Positions 13,665-21,437 of a stretch of DNA of 64,000 nucleotides are shown here, in pieces. Source of the DNA: Corynebacterium incognita (lineage in GTDB: Bacteria; Actinomycetota; Actinomycetes; Mycobacteriales; Mycobacteriaceae). Under the pieces are notes generated by a model, which was not told where the DNA came from, made no database searches, and saw only the letters and a program-made list of their open reading frames with translations. Position 1 is the first letter of the stretch; every line of letters starts with the position of its first letter. The stretch covers positions 1,116,001 to 1,180,000 of the forward strand of contig NZ_CP059404.1 of NCBI RefSeq assembly GCF_014217255.1. The letters are read 5' to 3'. The position numbers were made by a program, and so were the translations under genes.

Positions 13665-13714
13665 GGTTAGTTACTCATGCAACTAACCATATAACCACCC
13701 CCGAAACTATGCAA
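13665..13714 (-). promoter_or_regulatory. Promoter and operator of the GntR-ABC operon
   Basis: On the minus strand -35 TTGCAT (13714-13709), a 17-nt spacer and -10 TATGGT (13691-13686) are visible. A perfect inverted repeat GGTTAGTT / AACTAACC with 8-nt spacing (13665-13688) overlaps the -10 box. A direct repeat of AGTTACTC lies alongside. This is the expected layout for autorepression by the first gene product; binding itself is inferred. Confidence 0.65.
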
Positions 13715-13874
13715 GAGCTAGGTGCATGCGTGTGAGAAATCCGTCACCACCACCGCCGCTAACCGGGATAAACACCGAAATTGTGGGACGGACATCGACT
13801 ACTGAGTTCAAATAAGGCACACTGGAGGCGTAACAAAATTTATTTAAAAACAATTAGAACGGAATTTAGGAGTC

Positions 13875-15218
13875 ATGCTTGAACGCACAGTTGTCTTTGT
13901 TGACACCTCATACCTCCTGGCCAGCTTTTATAACTCCTGGGAAACGGGCGCTCGCGCGCAGTTAGAAATCGATCTCCCCGAGGTAGTAGCCACCTTGGGC
14001 CACATGGTGGAAGGCCAACTAGGCCACCCAGTTCATCGTCAAAATTGGTACGACGGCATCCCCGAATCAGGTCCGCACCGCTACCAGCGCGCACTGCGCA
14101 CCTGCGACGGTGTGCAGCTTCGCACGGGCCAGCTCATCGAGTGGGGTGAGCGCCGTACACAGAAGGCGGTGGACACCCGCCTTGTCGCTGACATGGTGGT
14201 CACCGCTATCCAGCAGCACGTGACCGACTTTGTGCTCGTCTCCGGCGACGCGGACATGATCCCCGGCGTCGAAGAAGCCATCAACAACGGAATCCGCGTG
14301 CACCTCTACGGCTTCGGCTGGGACTCCATGTCCTCCGCCCTCCGCCATGCCTGCGATTCGACAACCATCCTGGACCCGCGCGAGGACTTCGCGGACGCTA
14401 TGGAACTCCAGGTCCTCGAAGGCCCGCTGCCACCAGTCATTCGCTCCTACCAGTCGACGGAGGAGGACGAGGGCGACGAGTGCCCGCCTGGCGCACCGGT
14501 GCCCCAGGCCGAAGGCGACAACTCCGCCGCAACGGATGGCAACAATACCGCCACCACCGACGCCCCGGACAACGAAGCCGCGGCAAGCCCTTCGAAGGAC
14601 GAGAGCACCGCAAAGGAACGAGACACCGAAGAGGCAGACGCCGATGATTGCGTCGAACCGTCCGAGGCAGAAACCGCATTTACGGCGACCCCACGGACAA
14701 CCTCCCCGAGTCCTGCCAACATGCCCGGCGGCCATCCCACCCCGGCAACCGTCGCTCCCCAGAGTGCGCAGGCCGCCACGCCCGCACGGCCAGGCTCCGA
14801 AGAGATCACCAATGAGTCCGCCGCGACGGAGCAGAAGAACGAGACGGCGCGCCCGAAGCCAAGTGGCGCACCCAAGCCCGCACCTAAGCCGTCCATGATG
14901 GCGCCGCGACGAAAGCTGCGCTCACGCTATGTTCCCTTGCCGGAAGAGGTGTGGACGTCCGCGGGCTTCCAAACGCCTTTCGACGTCGGCCAGCAATACG
15001 CCACCTGGTGGTACAACAACGCGGCCAGCACGGAGCAGCGCGACCAGGCTCATTTGCTCTCCGGCGGCGGCCTGCCGCCCGAGATTGACCGGCCGCTCCT
15101 GCAATTCGCCTGCGAGACCCTGCACGAGTACACGCTCAGCGAGTCTCAGCGCGTGAATTTGCGTGACGGCTTCCACTCCGGCATCCGCGGCGTTCTCATT
15201 AACGTCCGCCGCACCTAG
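13875..15218 (+). CDS. NYN/LabA-type PIN-like domain protein with disordered middle and conserved C-terminal domain
   Basis: The 447-aa protein starts at ATG 13875 with AGGAG upstream. Residues 1-175 form a NYN (PIN-like nuclease) fold: the first acidic strand VVFVDTSYL, the central DTRLVADMVV and the strand FVLVSGDADMIPGVEEA, whose Asp residues normally bind a metal. About residues 195-345 are Ala/Glu/Pro/Thr-rich and probably disordered. The last about 100 residues, from RRKLRSRYVPLPEEVWTSAG, are compact, Trp-rich and probably structured, resembling an OST/LOTUS-like or unknown C-terminal module. It is likely an RNA-acting ribonuclease, though activity is inferred. It is transcribed alone and ends at a strong terminator. 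Confidence 0.75.
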   Translation: MLERTVVFVDTSYLLASFYNSWETGARAQLEIDLPEVVATLGHMVEGQLGHPVHRQNWYDGIPESGPHRYQRALRTCDGVQLRTGQLIEWGERRTQKAVDTRLVADMVVTAIQQHVTDFVLVSGDADMIPGVEEAINNGIRVHLYGFGWDSMSSALRHACDSTTILDPREDFADAMELQVLEGPLPPVIRSYQSTEEDEGDECPPGAPVPQAEGDNSAATDGNNTATTDAPDNEAAASPSKDESTAKERDTEEADADDCVEPSEAETAFTATPRTTSPSPANMPGGHPTPATVAPQSAQAATPARPGSEEITNESAATEQKNETARPKPSGAPKPAPKPSMMAPRRKLRSRYVPLPEEVWTSAGFQTPFDVGQQYATWWYNNAASTEQRDQAHLLSGGGLPPEIDRPLLQFACETLHEYTLSESQRVNLRDGFHSGIRGVLINVRRT

Positions 15219-15235
15219 GACCGCCCAACGCAGCA

Positions 15236-15290
15236 CAGCGGGCCAGCCCCTTCCCTTCAGGGAAGGCAGGCTGGCCCGCTGTTTTCTTTT
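15236..15290 (+). terminator. Terminator of the NYN-domain gene
   Basis: A perfect 13-bp stem CAGCGGGCCAGCC / GGCTGGCCCGCTG (15236-15248 with 15269-15281) has an inner CCTTCCCTTCAGGGAAGG hairpin and a TTTTCTTTT tail. It lies 18 nt after the stop codon. Confidence 0.9.
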
Positions 15291-15311
15291 GGACCTTACT
15301 TCTCCGTCGCC

Positions 15312-16082
15312 TTATTTCTGCTCATCAGCGGCGGGCGAGTCGGCGTCCTCAGCGTTGCTGCCGGCCTCGATTCCCTTCATCTCCTGGCGGAGCTGGTCCA
15401 GGCGCGCGGTAGCGCGCATGTCGTTGCCCTCTGACTGGATCTGCTGCATCTGGTCCCCCACGGAGGACTGGTAGATCTCCTGCGCACCGAGGGCATCGGT
15501 GTACCGGCGTTCGATCTTAGAGCGCACCGAATCCAGCGTCGGCACGGAATCGTCGGGGGCCAGCGGGTCTTCGCCCTGCAGAATCTCAGCGCTAGTCTCT
15601 TGCAGCTTGGCCTGGTCGGCCTGCTGGCGCAGTCCCTCCACCTGCGAGAGTTGCTCCCGCAGGCGCGCCTCGGACTCCTGCTGCTGGCGTTTCGCTTGCT
15701 CCGCGGCCTGCGTCGCTTCCTCGTGCTGCTTTGTGGTCGCTTCGATCTCCTGCTCCACGCTGACTAGCTGGGAGGCAAGCACCTCGGCGGTCTGGTTGTA
15801 GCGCTCAGCATCCTCCGGAGTGGAAGCAGAATCGGCCGCCTTGATGGCTTCGCGCGCCTGGGACTGGTACTTCTCCTGTGATTCCAGGAGGCGGTTGAGC
15901 TTCATTTCCAGCTGCGACTTGGTGCCGATGATCTCCGCCGCGGAATCGGAGATGTGCTGGTGGCGTTCCTTTTCAGCGGCGATGGCCTGCTCAATCTGCA
16001 CGTGTGGATCGGCGTTGTCCTCAATCTTCTTGTCCAGCGAAGACTTCAGGTAGTTCCATCCTTTGCCCAATGGGTTCGCCAT
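15312..16082 (-). CDS. pspA: PspA/IM30 (Vipp1) family membrane-stress protein
   Basis: PspA-family proteins coat the inner face of the cytoplasmic membrane under envelope stress. The 256-aa product is almost entirely alpha-helical coiled coil, rich in Glu, Gln and Ala. It opens with NPLGKGWNYLKSSLDKKIEDNADPH, matching the amphipathic N-terminal helix and the DPxxxIEQAI phrase of the family. The C-terminal tail is acidic (EDADSPAADEQK). It is monocistronic, with GGGAG upstream of ATG 16082. No pspB/C-type partner is adjacent. The envelope-related ABC operon nearby is not an evident functional partner. Confidence 0.85.
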   Translation of the reverse strand: MANPLGKGWNYLKSSLDKKIEDNADPHVQIEQAIAAEKERHQHISDSAAEIIGTKSQLEMKLNRLLESQEKYQSQAREAIKAADSASTPEDAERYNQTAEVLASQLVSVEQEIEATTKQHEEATQAAEQAKRQQQESEARLREQLSQVEGLRQQADQAKLQETSAEILQGEDPLAPDDSVPTLDSVRSKIERRYTDALGAQEIYQSSVGDQMQQIQSEGNDMRATARLDQLRQEMKGIEAGSNAEDADSPAADEQK

Positions 16083-16160
16083 GTCGTTTGCTCCCTATCC
16101 TTCGGTGTTGCCTGGTTCGCGTTCTAATATCTCTCATTATGAAATTCGAGGCAGGCCCAT

Positions 16161-16207
16161 AAAAGCGCCTCCTCCCTGCGATCTTAACGAAAGCAGGGAG
16201 GAGGCGC
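16161..16207 (-). terminator. Terminator of the thioredoxin gene
   Basis: A perfect 15-bp stem (16165-16179 with 16193-16207, GCGCCTCCTCCCTGC arms) is followed on the minus strand by TTTT. It lies 57 nt past the trx stop. Confidence 0.9.
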
Positions 16208-16264
16208 TCAGCAAGCGCGCGCGAGCTTGGCGTATGCCGCGGGCGCGCAGGATTGGGCAGAGCC

Positions 16265-16663
16265 TTAGGCGTTGTTACCCTCGGCACCCTCGGCGTCAGC
16301 GGCGGCGTTCTGCTCGGCCACCTGGCGGCGTACCTCGTCCATGTCCAGCGCCTTAACCTGCCCGATAAGATCTTCCAGTGCAGCTGGCGGCAGCGCGCCG
16401 GCCTCACGGTAGACCATGATGGAATCACGGAAGACCATGAGCGTCGGGATGGACTGGATCTGCAGCGCAGCGGTGATGCCCTGGTTCTGGTCCGCGTCCA
16501 TCTTGGCGAAGACCGCGTCCGGGTGCTCCTCGGAGGCCTTCTCAAAGACGGGGCCGAAGCGCTTGCACGGTCCGCACCACTCTGCCCAGGTATCAACCAA
16601 AACAATGCCGTCCTGGGTGACGGTCTCCTCGAAGGTGTCCTCGGTGATGTCGATGGTTGCCAT
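16265..16663 (-). CDS. trx: Thioredoxin
   Basis: Thioredoxin is a cytosolic disulfide reductant recycled by thioredoxin reductase. The 132-aa protein carries the active site WCGPC (Trp29, Cys30, Cys33), the cis-proline phrase SIPTLMVF and the aspartate DADQN, all in normal positions. About 25 extra residues, acidic and Ala-rich (EQNAAADAEGAEGNNA), extend past the usual 105-110-residue fold. ATG 16663 is preceded by AAGGAG. A SigH-like promoter is visible upstream (16754-16779), fitting disulfide-stress control as known for actinobacterial trx genes. It is monocistronic with a strong terminator. Confidence 0.95.
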   Translation of the reverse strand: MATIDITEDTFEETVTQDGIVLVDTWAEWCGPCKRFGPVFEKASEEHPDAVFAKMDADQNQGITAALQIQSIPTLMVFRDSIMVYREAGALPPAALEDLIGQVKALDMDEVRRQVAEQNAAADAEGAEGNNA

Positions 16664-16753
16664 GTCTATCGCTCCTTAGGTTTCTCGTTTGCGCCGGCGA
16701 TGTCAGGGAGGCCTTCTACCGCGGGCTCGTTTGTTGGCGTTCTATGTGGCTCC

Positions 16754-16779
16754 AACACCACTAGGCTCGGTCCTATTCC
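16754..16779 (-). promoter_or_regulatory. Candidate SigH-type promoter of trx
   Basis: On the minus strand GGAAT (16779-16775), an 18-nt spacer and GTT (16756-16754) match the actinobacterial SigH/SigR pattern GGAAT-N18-GTT. It lies about 90 nt upstream of the thioredoxin start. Similar GGAATTGG words occur twice just upstream. Confidence 0.45.
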
Positions 16780-16843
16780 TCATCCAATTCCTAGCCCAAT
16801 TCCTAGCGCCCGCCAGTATGGCACATCAGCTCGATAGCCTCCC

Positions 16844-16870
16844 TTGCGAGATACCCCCTAGGGGTATACT
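16844..16870 (+). promoter_or_regulatory. copZA promoter with CsoR-type copper operator
   Basis: The inverted repeat ATACCCCCTAGGGGTAT (16851-16867) is the G-tract pseudopalindrome bound by CsoR copper repressors. It overlaps a -10 box TATACT (16865-16870), with TTGCGA (16844-16849) as -35 at a short 15-nt spacing. A csoR gene is not present in the window, so the repressor must be encoded elsewhere. Confidence 0.7.
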
Positions 16871-16926
16871 CTTGAGGACGTAAGCAATTTCACCGACACC
16901 ATATTTAAGGATTTAAGGAGTTCACC

Positions 16927-17130
16927 ATGGCACAGAAGAACTACTCCGTCGAAGGCATGACCTGCGGCCACTGCGAAATGTCCGTGCAGGAGGAAATCAT
17001 GGAGATCCCGGGCGTCAACGAGGTCACCGCCGATCACAACACCGGTGCCGTCGCCGTCAGCGGCGAGGGTTTCACCGACGACCAGGTTTCAGCTGCCGTC
17101 GCCGAGGCCGGCTACACCCTGAAAGCCTAA
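16927..17130 (+). CDS. copZ: Copper chaperone (HMA domain)
   Basis: The 67-aa protein is a single heavy-metal-associated domain. The Cu(I)-binding motif is MTCGHC (Met11 to Cys15 at about residues 11-16), and the family strand VAVSGEGFTDDQVSAAVAEAGY follows. It delivers Cu(I) to the export ATPase encoded 6 nt downstream, so the two are co-transcribed and probably co-translated. AAGGAG stands 7 nt before ATG 16927. The promoter carries a CsoR-type operator, indicating induction by copper. Confidence 0.92.
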   Translation: MAQKNYSVEGMTCGHCEMSVQEEIMEIPGVNEVTADHNTGAVAVSGEGFTDDQVSAAVAEAGYTLKA

Positions 17131-17136
17131 ATCACC

Positions 17137-19428
17137 ATGTCTACCCCTACTCCGCAGTTTGTTCACCTCGATCTCGGGGTGATGGGGATGACCTGTACGT
17201 CTTGTTCCTCGCGCGTCGAGCGCAAACTCAACAAGGTCGACGGCGTCACCTCGGCTGTCAACTACGCCACCGAGTCCGCCTCTGTGGACTACGACCCCAC
17301 CAAGACCTCCCCCGATGAGCTCATCGAGGTCATCCGCGGCGCCGGATACGACGCCTTCGACAAGGCCGCGACGTCGACAAGCGATTCTGCGGATGCCGAC
17401 TCCGCGGGTTCCGGACACAGCGCCTCTGCCACCGATCGGCTTGACGACGCCCGCGAAGCCGAGGCTCGCGACCTCCTCCGGCGCACCATCATCTCCGCCA
17501 TCTTGGGCCTTCCCATCATGGCCGTGTCCATGATCCCGGCGTGGCAATTCAACAACTGGCAGTGGGCCAGCCTCGTCCTGGCCACCATCGTCTACATCTT
17601 CGGCGGCGCTCCCTTCCACACCGCCACCTGGGCGAACCTCAAACACGGTTCGTTCACCATGGACACGCTCATCACACTGGGCACCACCGCGGCATACGTA
17701 TGGAGCCTGTGGGCGCTCTTCTTTGGCACCGCTGGCGAGCCAGGCATGACCATGCACATGGAGCTTTTTGCCCGGAACTCGCACGGTGATGCCATTTACC
17801 TGGAGTCCGTGGCCATGGTCATCACCTTCCTGTTGCTGGGCCGCTGGTTCGAGACCCGCGCCAAGGGGCAGTCCTCCGAGGCGCTGCGGGCATTGCTCAC
17901 CATGGGCGCCAAGGAGGCTTCCGTGCTTCGCGACGGCGCGGAGTCCCGCGTCGCCGTCTCCGCCCTCCAGGTGGGAGACCGGGTGCTCGTGCGCCCCGGA
18001 GAAAAGATTCCCGCCGATGGCATTGTCCGCGCCGGCGCCTCGGCCATCGATGAATCCATGCTCACCGGCGAATCCGTCCCTGTGGAAGTCAGCGAAGGCG
18101 ACCGCGTCACCGGCGCGACGCTCAATACTTCGGGACGCCTGGAGGTGGAGCTCACCGAGGTCGGCGAGAACACCACCCTGGCGCAGATGGCGAAGCTCGT
18201 CACGGACGCGCAGTCGAAGAAGGCCCCCGTCCAACGACTCGTGGATCGCATCTCCCAGGTTTTCGTCCCCACCGTCATCGCGTTCGCGCTGCTCACCCTC
18301 ATCGGCCAGTTACTCGCTGGTGCCTCCCTCACCGCCGCCTTCACGGCCGCAGTGGCAGTGCTCATCATCGCCTGCCCCTGCGCGCTAGGCTTGGCGACGC
18401 CCACGGCCATCCTCGTGGGCACCGGCCGCGGCGCCCAGCTTGGCTTACTCATCAAGGGCCCCGAGGTACTGGAGTCCACCCGCAAGGTGGACACGGTGGT
18501 CATGGACAAGACCGGAACCGTCACTGAGGGAACGATGACCGTCACGGATGTCCTCGTACCGGAGTCGGGCGCTTACTCTCGCGCCGACGTTGTGGCGCTC
18601 GCCGGTGCCTTGGAGCAGGGATCCGAGCACCCTATTGCCCGCGCCATCGTCAGCGCTGCCACAGCAGAGTCCGCCGACGATGCGCCGGACGACGTTACGG
18701 ACTTCCAGTCCGAGCCCGGCGGGGGCGTGCGCGGCCGGGTCGGCGGCCACGAAGTATTTGTCGGCCGCCCGCAGGGCCCACTGGGGCAACTGCAGGACGG
18801 CTTCACCGCGGCGCAGGAACGGGGTGCCACCCCGGTGGTGATCTACGTCGACGGCGCACCGGCGGGCATCATCACTGTCAGCGATACCGTCAAAGAATCT
18901 TCCGCCGCCGCCATCCAGCGCCTTCGCGACCTGGGCCTGACTCCCCACCTGCTCACCGGCGATAACAAGGGCGCCGCACAGGCCGTCGCCCGCGAGGTGG
19001 GCATCGAGCCCGCCAACGTCACCGCCGGGGTCATGCCGGCGGACAAAGTCGCGATCGTCGAGAAGCTCCAGGAAGAAGGCCACAACGTGGCCATGGTCGG
19101 CGACGGCGTCAACGACGCCGCCGCACTCGCGCAAGCCGACCTCGGCCTAGCCATGGGCGCCGGCACGGACGTCGCACTGGAAGCCGCGGACATCGCGCTC
19201 ATGCACAACGATCTACACTCCGCCGCCGACGCCATCCGGCTGTCACGCAAGACCCTGTCCACCATCAAGGGCAATCTGTTCTGGGCCTTCGCCTACAACG
19301 TGGTGCTCATCCCCGTCGCGGCACTGGGCCTACTCAATCCCATGCTGGCTGGTCTGGCCATGGCGCTGAGTTCGGTGTTTGTGGTGAGCAATTCCTTGCG
19401 ACTGCGGGGCTTCCGCGCCGGGGCCTAA
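17137..19428 (+). CDS. copA: Cu(I)-exporting P1B-type ATPase
   Basis: This 763-aa membrane ATPase pumps Cu(I) out of the cytosol. An N-terminal HMA domain carries MTCTSC (Cys20, Cys23). A linker rich in Ser/Asp follows, then eight predicted membrane segments. The actuator motif is TGES, the transport-site motif CPC is at residues 413-415, the phosphorylation site DKTGT has Asp457, the nucleotide-domain HP is in SEHPIARAI, and the hinge is [10 protein letters not shown]. The closing helices carry YN (FAYNVVLIP) and [15 protein letters not shown], the Cu+-ATPase (group 1) signature. Length and order are normal. It is second in the copZA operon. Confidence 0.95.
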   Translation: MSTPTPQFVHLDLGVMGMTCTSCSSRVERKLNKVDGVTSAVNYATESASVDYDPTKTSPDELIEVIRGAGYDAFDKAATSTSDSADADSAGSGHSASATDRLDDAREAEARDLLRRTIISAILGLPIMAVSMIPAWQFNNWQWASLVLATIVYIFGGAPFHTATWANLKHGSFTMDTLITLGTTAAYVWSLWALFFGTAGEPGMTMHMELFARNSHGDAIYLESVAMVITFLLLGRWFETRAKGQSSEALRALLTMGAKEASVLRDGAESRVAVSALQVGDRVLVRPGEKIPADGIVRAGASAIDESMLTGESVPVEVSEGDRVTGATLNTSGRLEVELTEVGENTTLAQMAKLVTDAQSKKAPVQRLVDRISQVFVPTVIAFALLTLIGQLLAGASLTAAFTAAVAVLIIACPCALGLATPTAILVGTGRGAQLGLLIKGPEVLESTRKVDTVVMDKTGTVTEGTMTVTDVLVPESGAYSRADVVALAGALEQGSEHPIARAIVSAATAESADDAPDDVTDFQSEPGGGVRGRVGGHEVFVGRPQGPLGQLQDGFTAAQERGATPVVIYVDGAPAGIITVSDTVKESSAAAIQRLRDLGLTPHLLTGDNKGAAQAVAREVGIEPANVTAGVMPADKVAIVEKLQEEGHNVAMVGDGVNDAAALAQADLGLAMGAGTDVALEAADIALMHNDLHSAADAIRLSRKTLSTIKGNLFWAFAYNVVLIPVAALGLLNPMLAGLAMALSSVFVVSNSLRLRGFRAGA

Positions 19429-19503
19429 GCCGCTCCCCGCCCGCCGTCGGGCCCCGCAGGTGTGGGCTCTCAATCGATACAGTGCACCGCGAGCATACTT
19501 TTA

Positions 19504-19532
19504 TTGACAAATGCTTCCCAATTGTTGGGATA
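19504..19532 (+). promoter_or_regulatory. Candidate promoter/operator of the NiaP-like gene
   Basis: TTGACA (19504-19509) is a consensus -35. A small palindrome CCCAATTGTTGGG (19517-19529) sits in the spacer, followed by GATAGG as a weak -10 candidate. No clear ribosome site precedes ATG 19550. Confidence 0.35.
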
Positions 19533-19549
19533 GGGATTAATATGCCTTC

Positions 19550-20935
19550 ATGCTCAATACTGAAAACTCCACCTCACCTGCGGTTCCGCTGACTCGCAAC
19601 GAGCGCCTAGACCGCATTCCGGTCACCCGTAAGCACAAACGCTTGGTCCTCGGATCAGGAATTGGATGGGCCCTTGACGCCATGGACGTCGGGCTCATTT
19701 CCTTTATCATGGCCGCGCTGGCGGTCCACTGGGAGCTGGACAAGACCCAGACGTCCTGGCTCGCCTCTGCGGGCTTTGTAGGCATGGCCATCGGTGCAAC
19801 CCTGGGCGGCCTGCTCGCCGATAAGATTGGCCGCCGCCAAGTATTCGCCCTTACCCTCTTGGTCTACGGCCTGGCCACCGGCGCCTCGGCACTGTCCACT
19901 GGCCTGGCCATGCTCATCGCGCTGCGCTTTGTAGTCGGCCTCGGCCTCGGCGCGGAACTGCCGGTGGCGTCCACCTTGGTATCGGAATTTGCGCCCCGTA
20001 AGATTCGCGGGCGCATGGTGGTCATCCTCGAGGCCTTCTGGGCCGTGGGGTGGATCCTCGCCGCGGGCATCGGCACCTTCGTCGTCGGCGCTTCCGACAA
20101 CGGCTGGCGCTGGGCACTGGCGCTCGGCGCGGTCCCCGCACTTTACGCGCTAGTGGTCCGCCTCGGCCTGCCGGAATCCGTGCGCTACCTCGAAGCGCGC
20201 GGGCGCCACGAGGAGGCGGAAAAGGTAGTGGCTTCTTTCGAGGCAGAGGTACCTGCAGCGGAGCTCAACGAAGCTACTCAGGCCGCGGTGGACGAGGTCA
20301 GCTCGCCGGGCAGCAGCGCCCGCCTAGAAAGCGACCCGGCGCTGACCGCGCGAAGCATCTTCTCCCCCGTCATGCGCGGGCGCACTGCGGCGCTGTGGAT
20401 CGTGTGGTTCTGCGTGAACTTCTCCTACTACGGAGCGTTCATCTGGATTCCGTCGCTGCTGGTGGCGGATGGCTTCACCCTGGTGAAGTCCTTTACGTTC
20501 ACGCTGATTATCACGCTGGCTCAGCTGCCCGGCTACGCCGTGGCGGCGTGGCTGGTGGAGGCGTGGGGCCGCCGCGCTACCTTGGCCACGTTGCTGGCGG
20601 GTTCGGCCGCAGCGGCGGGGCTATACGGCACCGCCGACACTGAGATCATGATCATCGTGGCCGGCTGCCTCTTGAGCTTCTTCAACCTCGGCGCGTGGGG
20701 TGCCCTTTACGCGATTGGGCCGGAGCTCTACCCAGCGCACATCCGCGGCGCGGGCACGGGTTCGGCGGCGGGCTTCGGCCGCGTCGCATCCATCTTGGCC
20801 CCGCTTGCCGTGCCCTTCATTCTGGGCAACTGGTCTACCGGCGTTCTGTTCGCCGTGTTCGCGGCTTCGTTTGCTGTGGCGGCCATCGCCGCCTTCACGC
20901 TGCCGGAGCAGCGGGCCAAGGTCGTTGATGCTTAA
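19550..20935 (+). CDS. niaP: MFS transporter, NiaP (niacin transporter)-like
   Basis: The 461-aa protein has the 12-helix MFS topology. Its phrases match the NiaP/YceI branch of the sugar/aromatic-acid MFS: GWALDAMDVGLISFIMAAL in helix 1, GLGAELPVASTLVSE in helix 4, EAFWAVGW in helix 5, FCVNFSYYGAFIWIPS in helix 7, and LLSFFNLGAWGALYA in helix 10. The MFS loop motif is GLLADKIGRR. A hydrophilic central loop of about 60 residues separates the halves. Nicotinate uptake is inferred from resemblance to the Bacillus protein. Other aromatic-acid substrates are possible. It has no neighbouring NAD-synthesis genes. Confidence 0.7.
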   Translation: MLNTENSTSPAVPLTRNERLDRIPVTRKHKRLVLGSGIGWALDAMDVGLISFIMAALAVHWELDKTQTSWLASAGFVGMAIGATLGGLLADKIGRRQVFALTLLVYGLATGASALSTGLAMLIALRFVVGLGLGAELPVASTLVSEFAPRKIRGRMVVILEAFWAVGWILAAGIGTFVVGASDNGWRWALALGAVPALYALVVRLGLPESVRYLEARGRHEEAEKVVASFEAEVPAAELNEATQAAVDEVSSPGSSARLESDPALTARSIFSPVMRGRTAALWIVWFCVNFSYYGAFIWIPSLLVADGFTLVKSFTFTLIITLAQLPGYAVAAWLVEAWGRRATLATLLAGSAAAAGLYGTADTEIMIIVAGCLLSFFNLGAWGALYAIGPELYPAHIRGAGTGSAAGFGRVASILAPLAVPFILGNWSTGVLFAVFAASFAVAAIAAFTLPEQRAKVVDA

Positions 20936-20950
20936 AGGAGCTCATCGCCT

Positions 20951-21133
20951 TTAGGCGCCGAAAAGGCGAGTCAGGAAACCGCGCTTCGGGGCGGCTTCCT
21001 CCAGCTCACGGATGTCCGTGGGCATATTGAGCAACATGGTGGAGCGCTCCGTGCGCGCTACCGTGATGTCTTCAGTCAGGGAGGCGAGGGTGCTGGCGCA
21101 CGCTGCCTTCGTGTTCAAGGTGCGGATAGTCAT
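20951..21133 (-). CDS. Small protein of unknown function (60 aa)
   Basis: ATG 21133 is preceded by GGAGGGACAAGCC, a strong ribosome site at good spacing. The ORF extends further upstream in frame, but this start is favoured. The 60-aa product begins MTIRTLNTKAACASTLASLT and ends KRGFLTRLFGA with a basic, hydrophobic tail. No family is recognised. It is convergent with the NiaP-like gene, with 15 nt between the stops. A weak DtxR-like sequence lies about 140 nt upstream. Confidence 0.6.
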   Translation of the reverse strand: MTIRTLNTKAACASTLASLTEDITVARTERSTMLLNMPTDIRELEEAAPKRGFLTRLFGA

Positions 21134-21437
21134 GGCTTGTCCCTCCTCCAATGGGTGACGATCGAAACATCATGGGCTACATCATGTCGAAATCTCTTGC
21201 ATTGCCTAATTTAGAAGTCCATGACCAGCAAAGTCACCGTTGGTAAGCCAATACTTAGTAACTTTGCCCTTAAATAGGTAAGCCTAAATAGACCATGATT
21301 TCCGCACGTAAAAGGCAATTTCTCCCATTCGAGAAGCATCGGGGCGCCGACGCCCGCGACTGCCAGTGTGACAAAGTTAACATTGACGCCCTCGTTGGGG
21401 GGGGGGAGGTTCGCGAGGCGTCGAGAAGCGGTCTCGC
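21134..21437. other. Intergenic region with DtxR-like box and G10 tract
   Basis: No gene is supported in these 304 nt. A sequence at 21274-21292 (ATAGGTAAGCCTAAATAGA) matches 13 of 19 positions of the DtxR iron-box consensus. A run of ten G (21397-21406) lies about 30 nt beyond the dnaB stop. The dnaB terminator was not identified. Confidence 0.4.
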
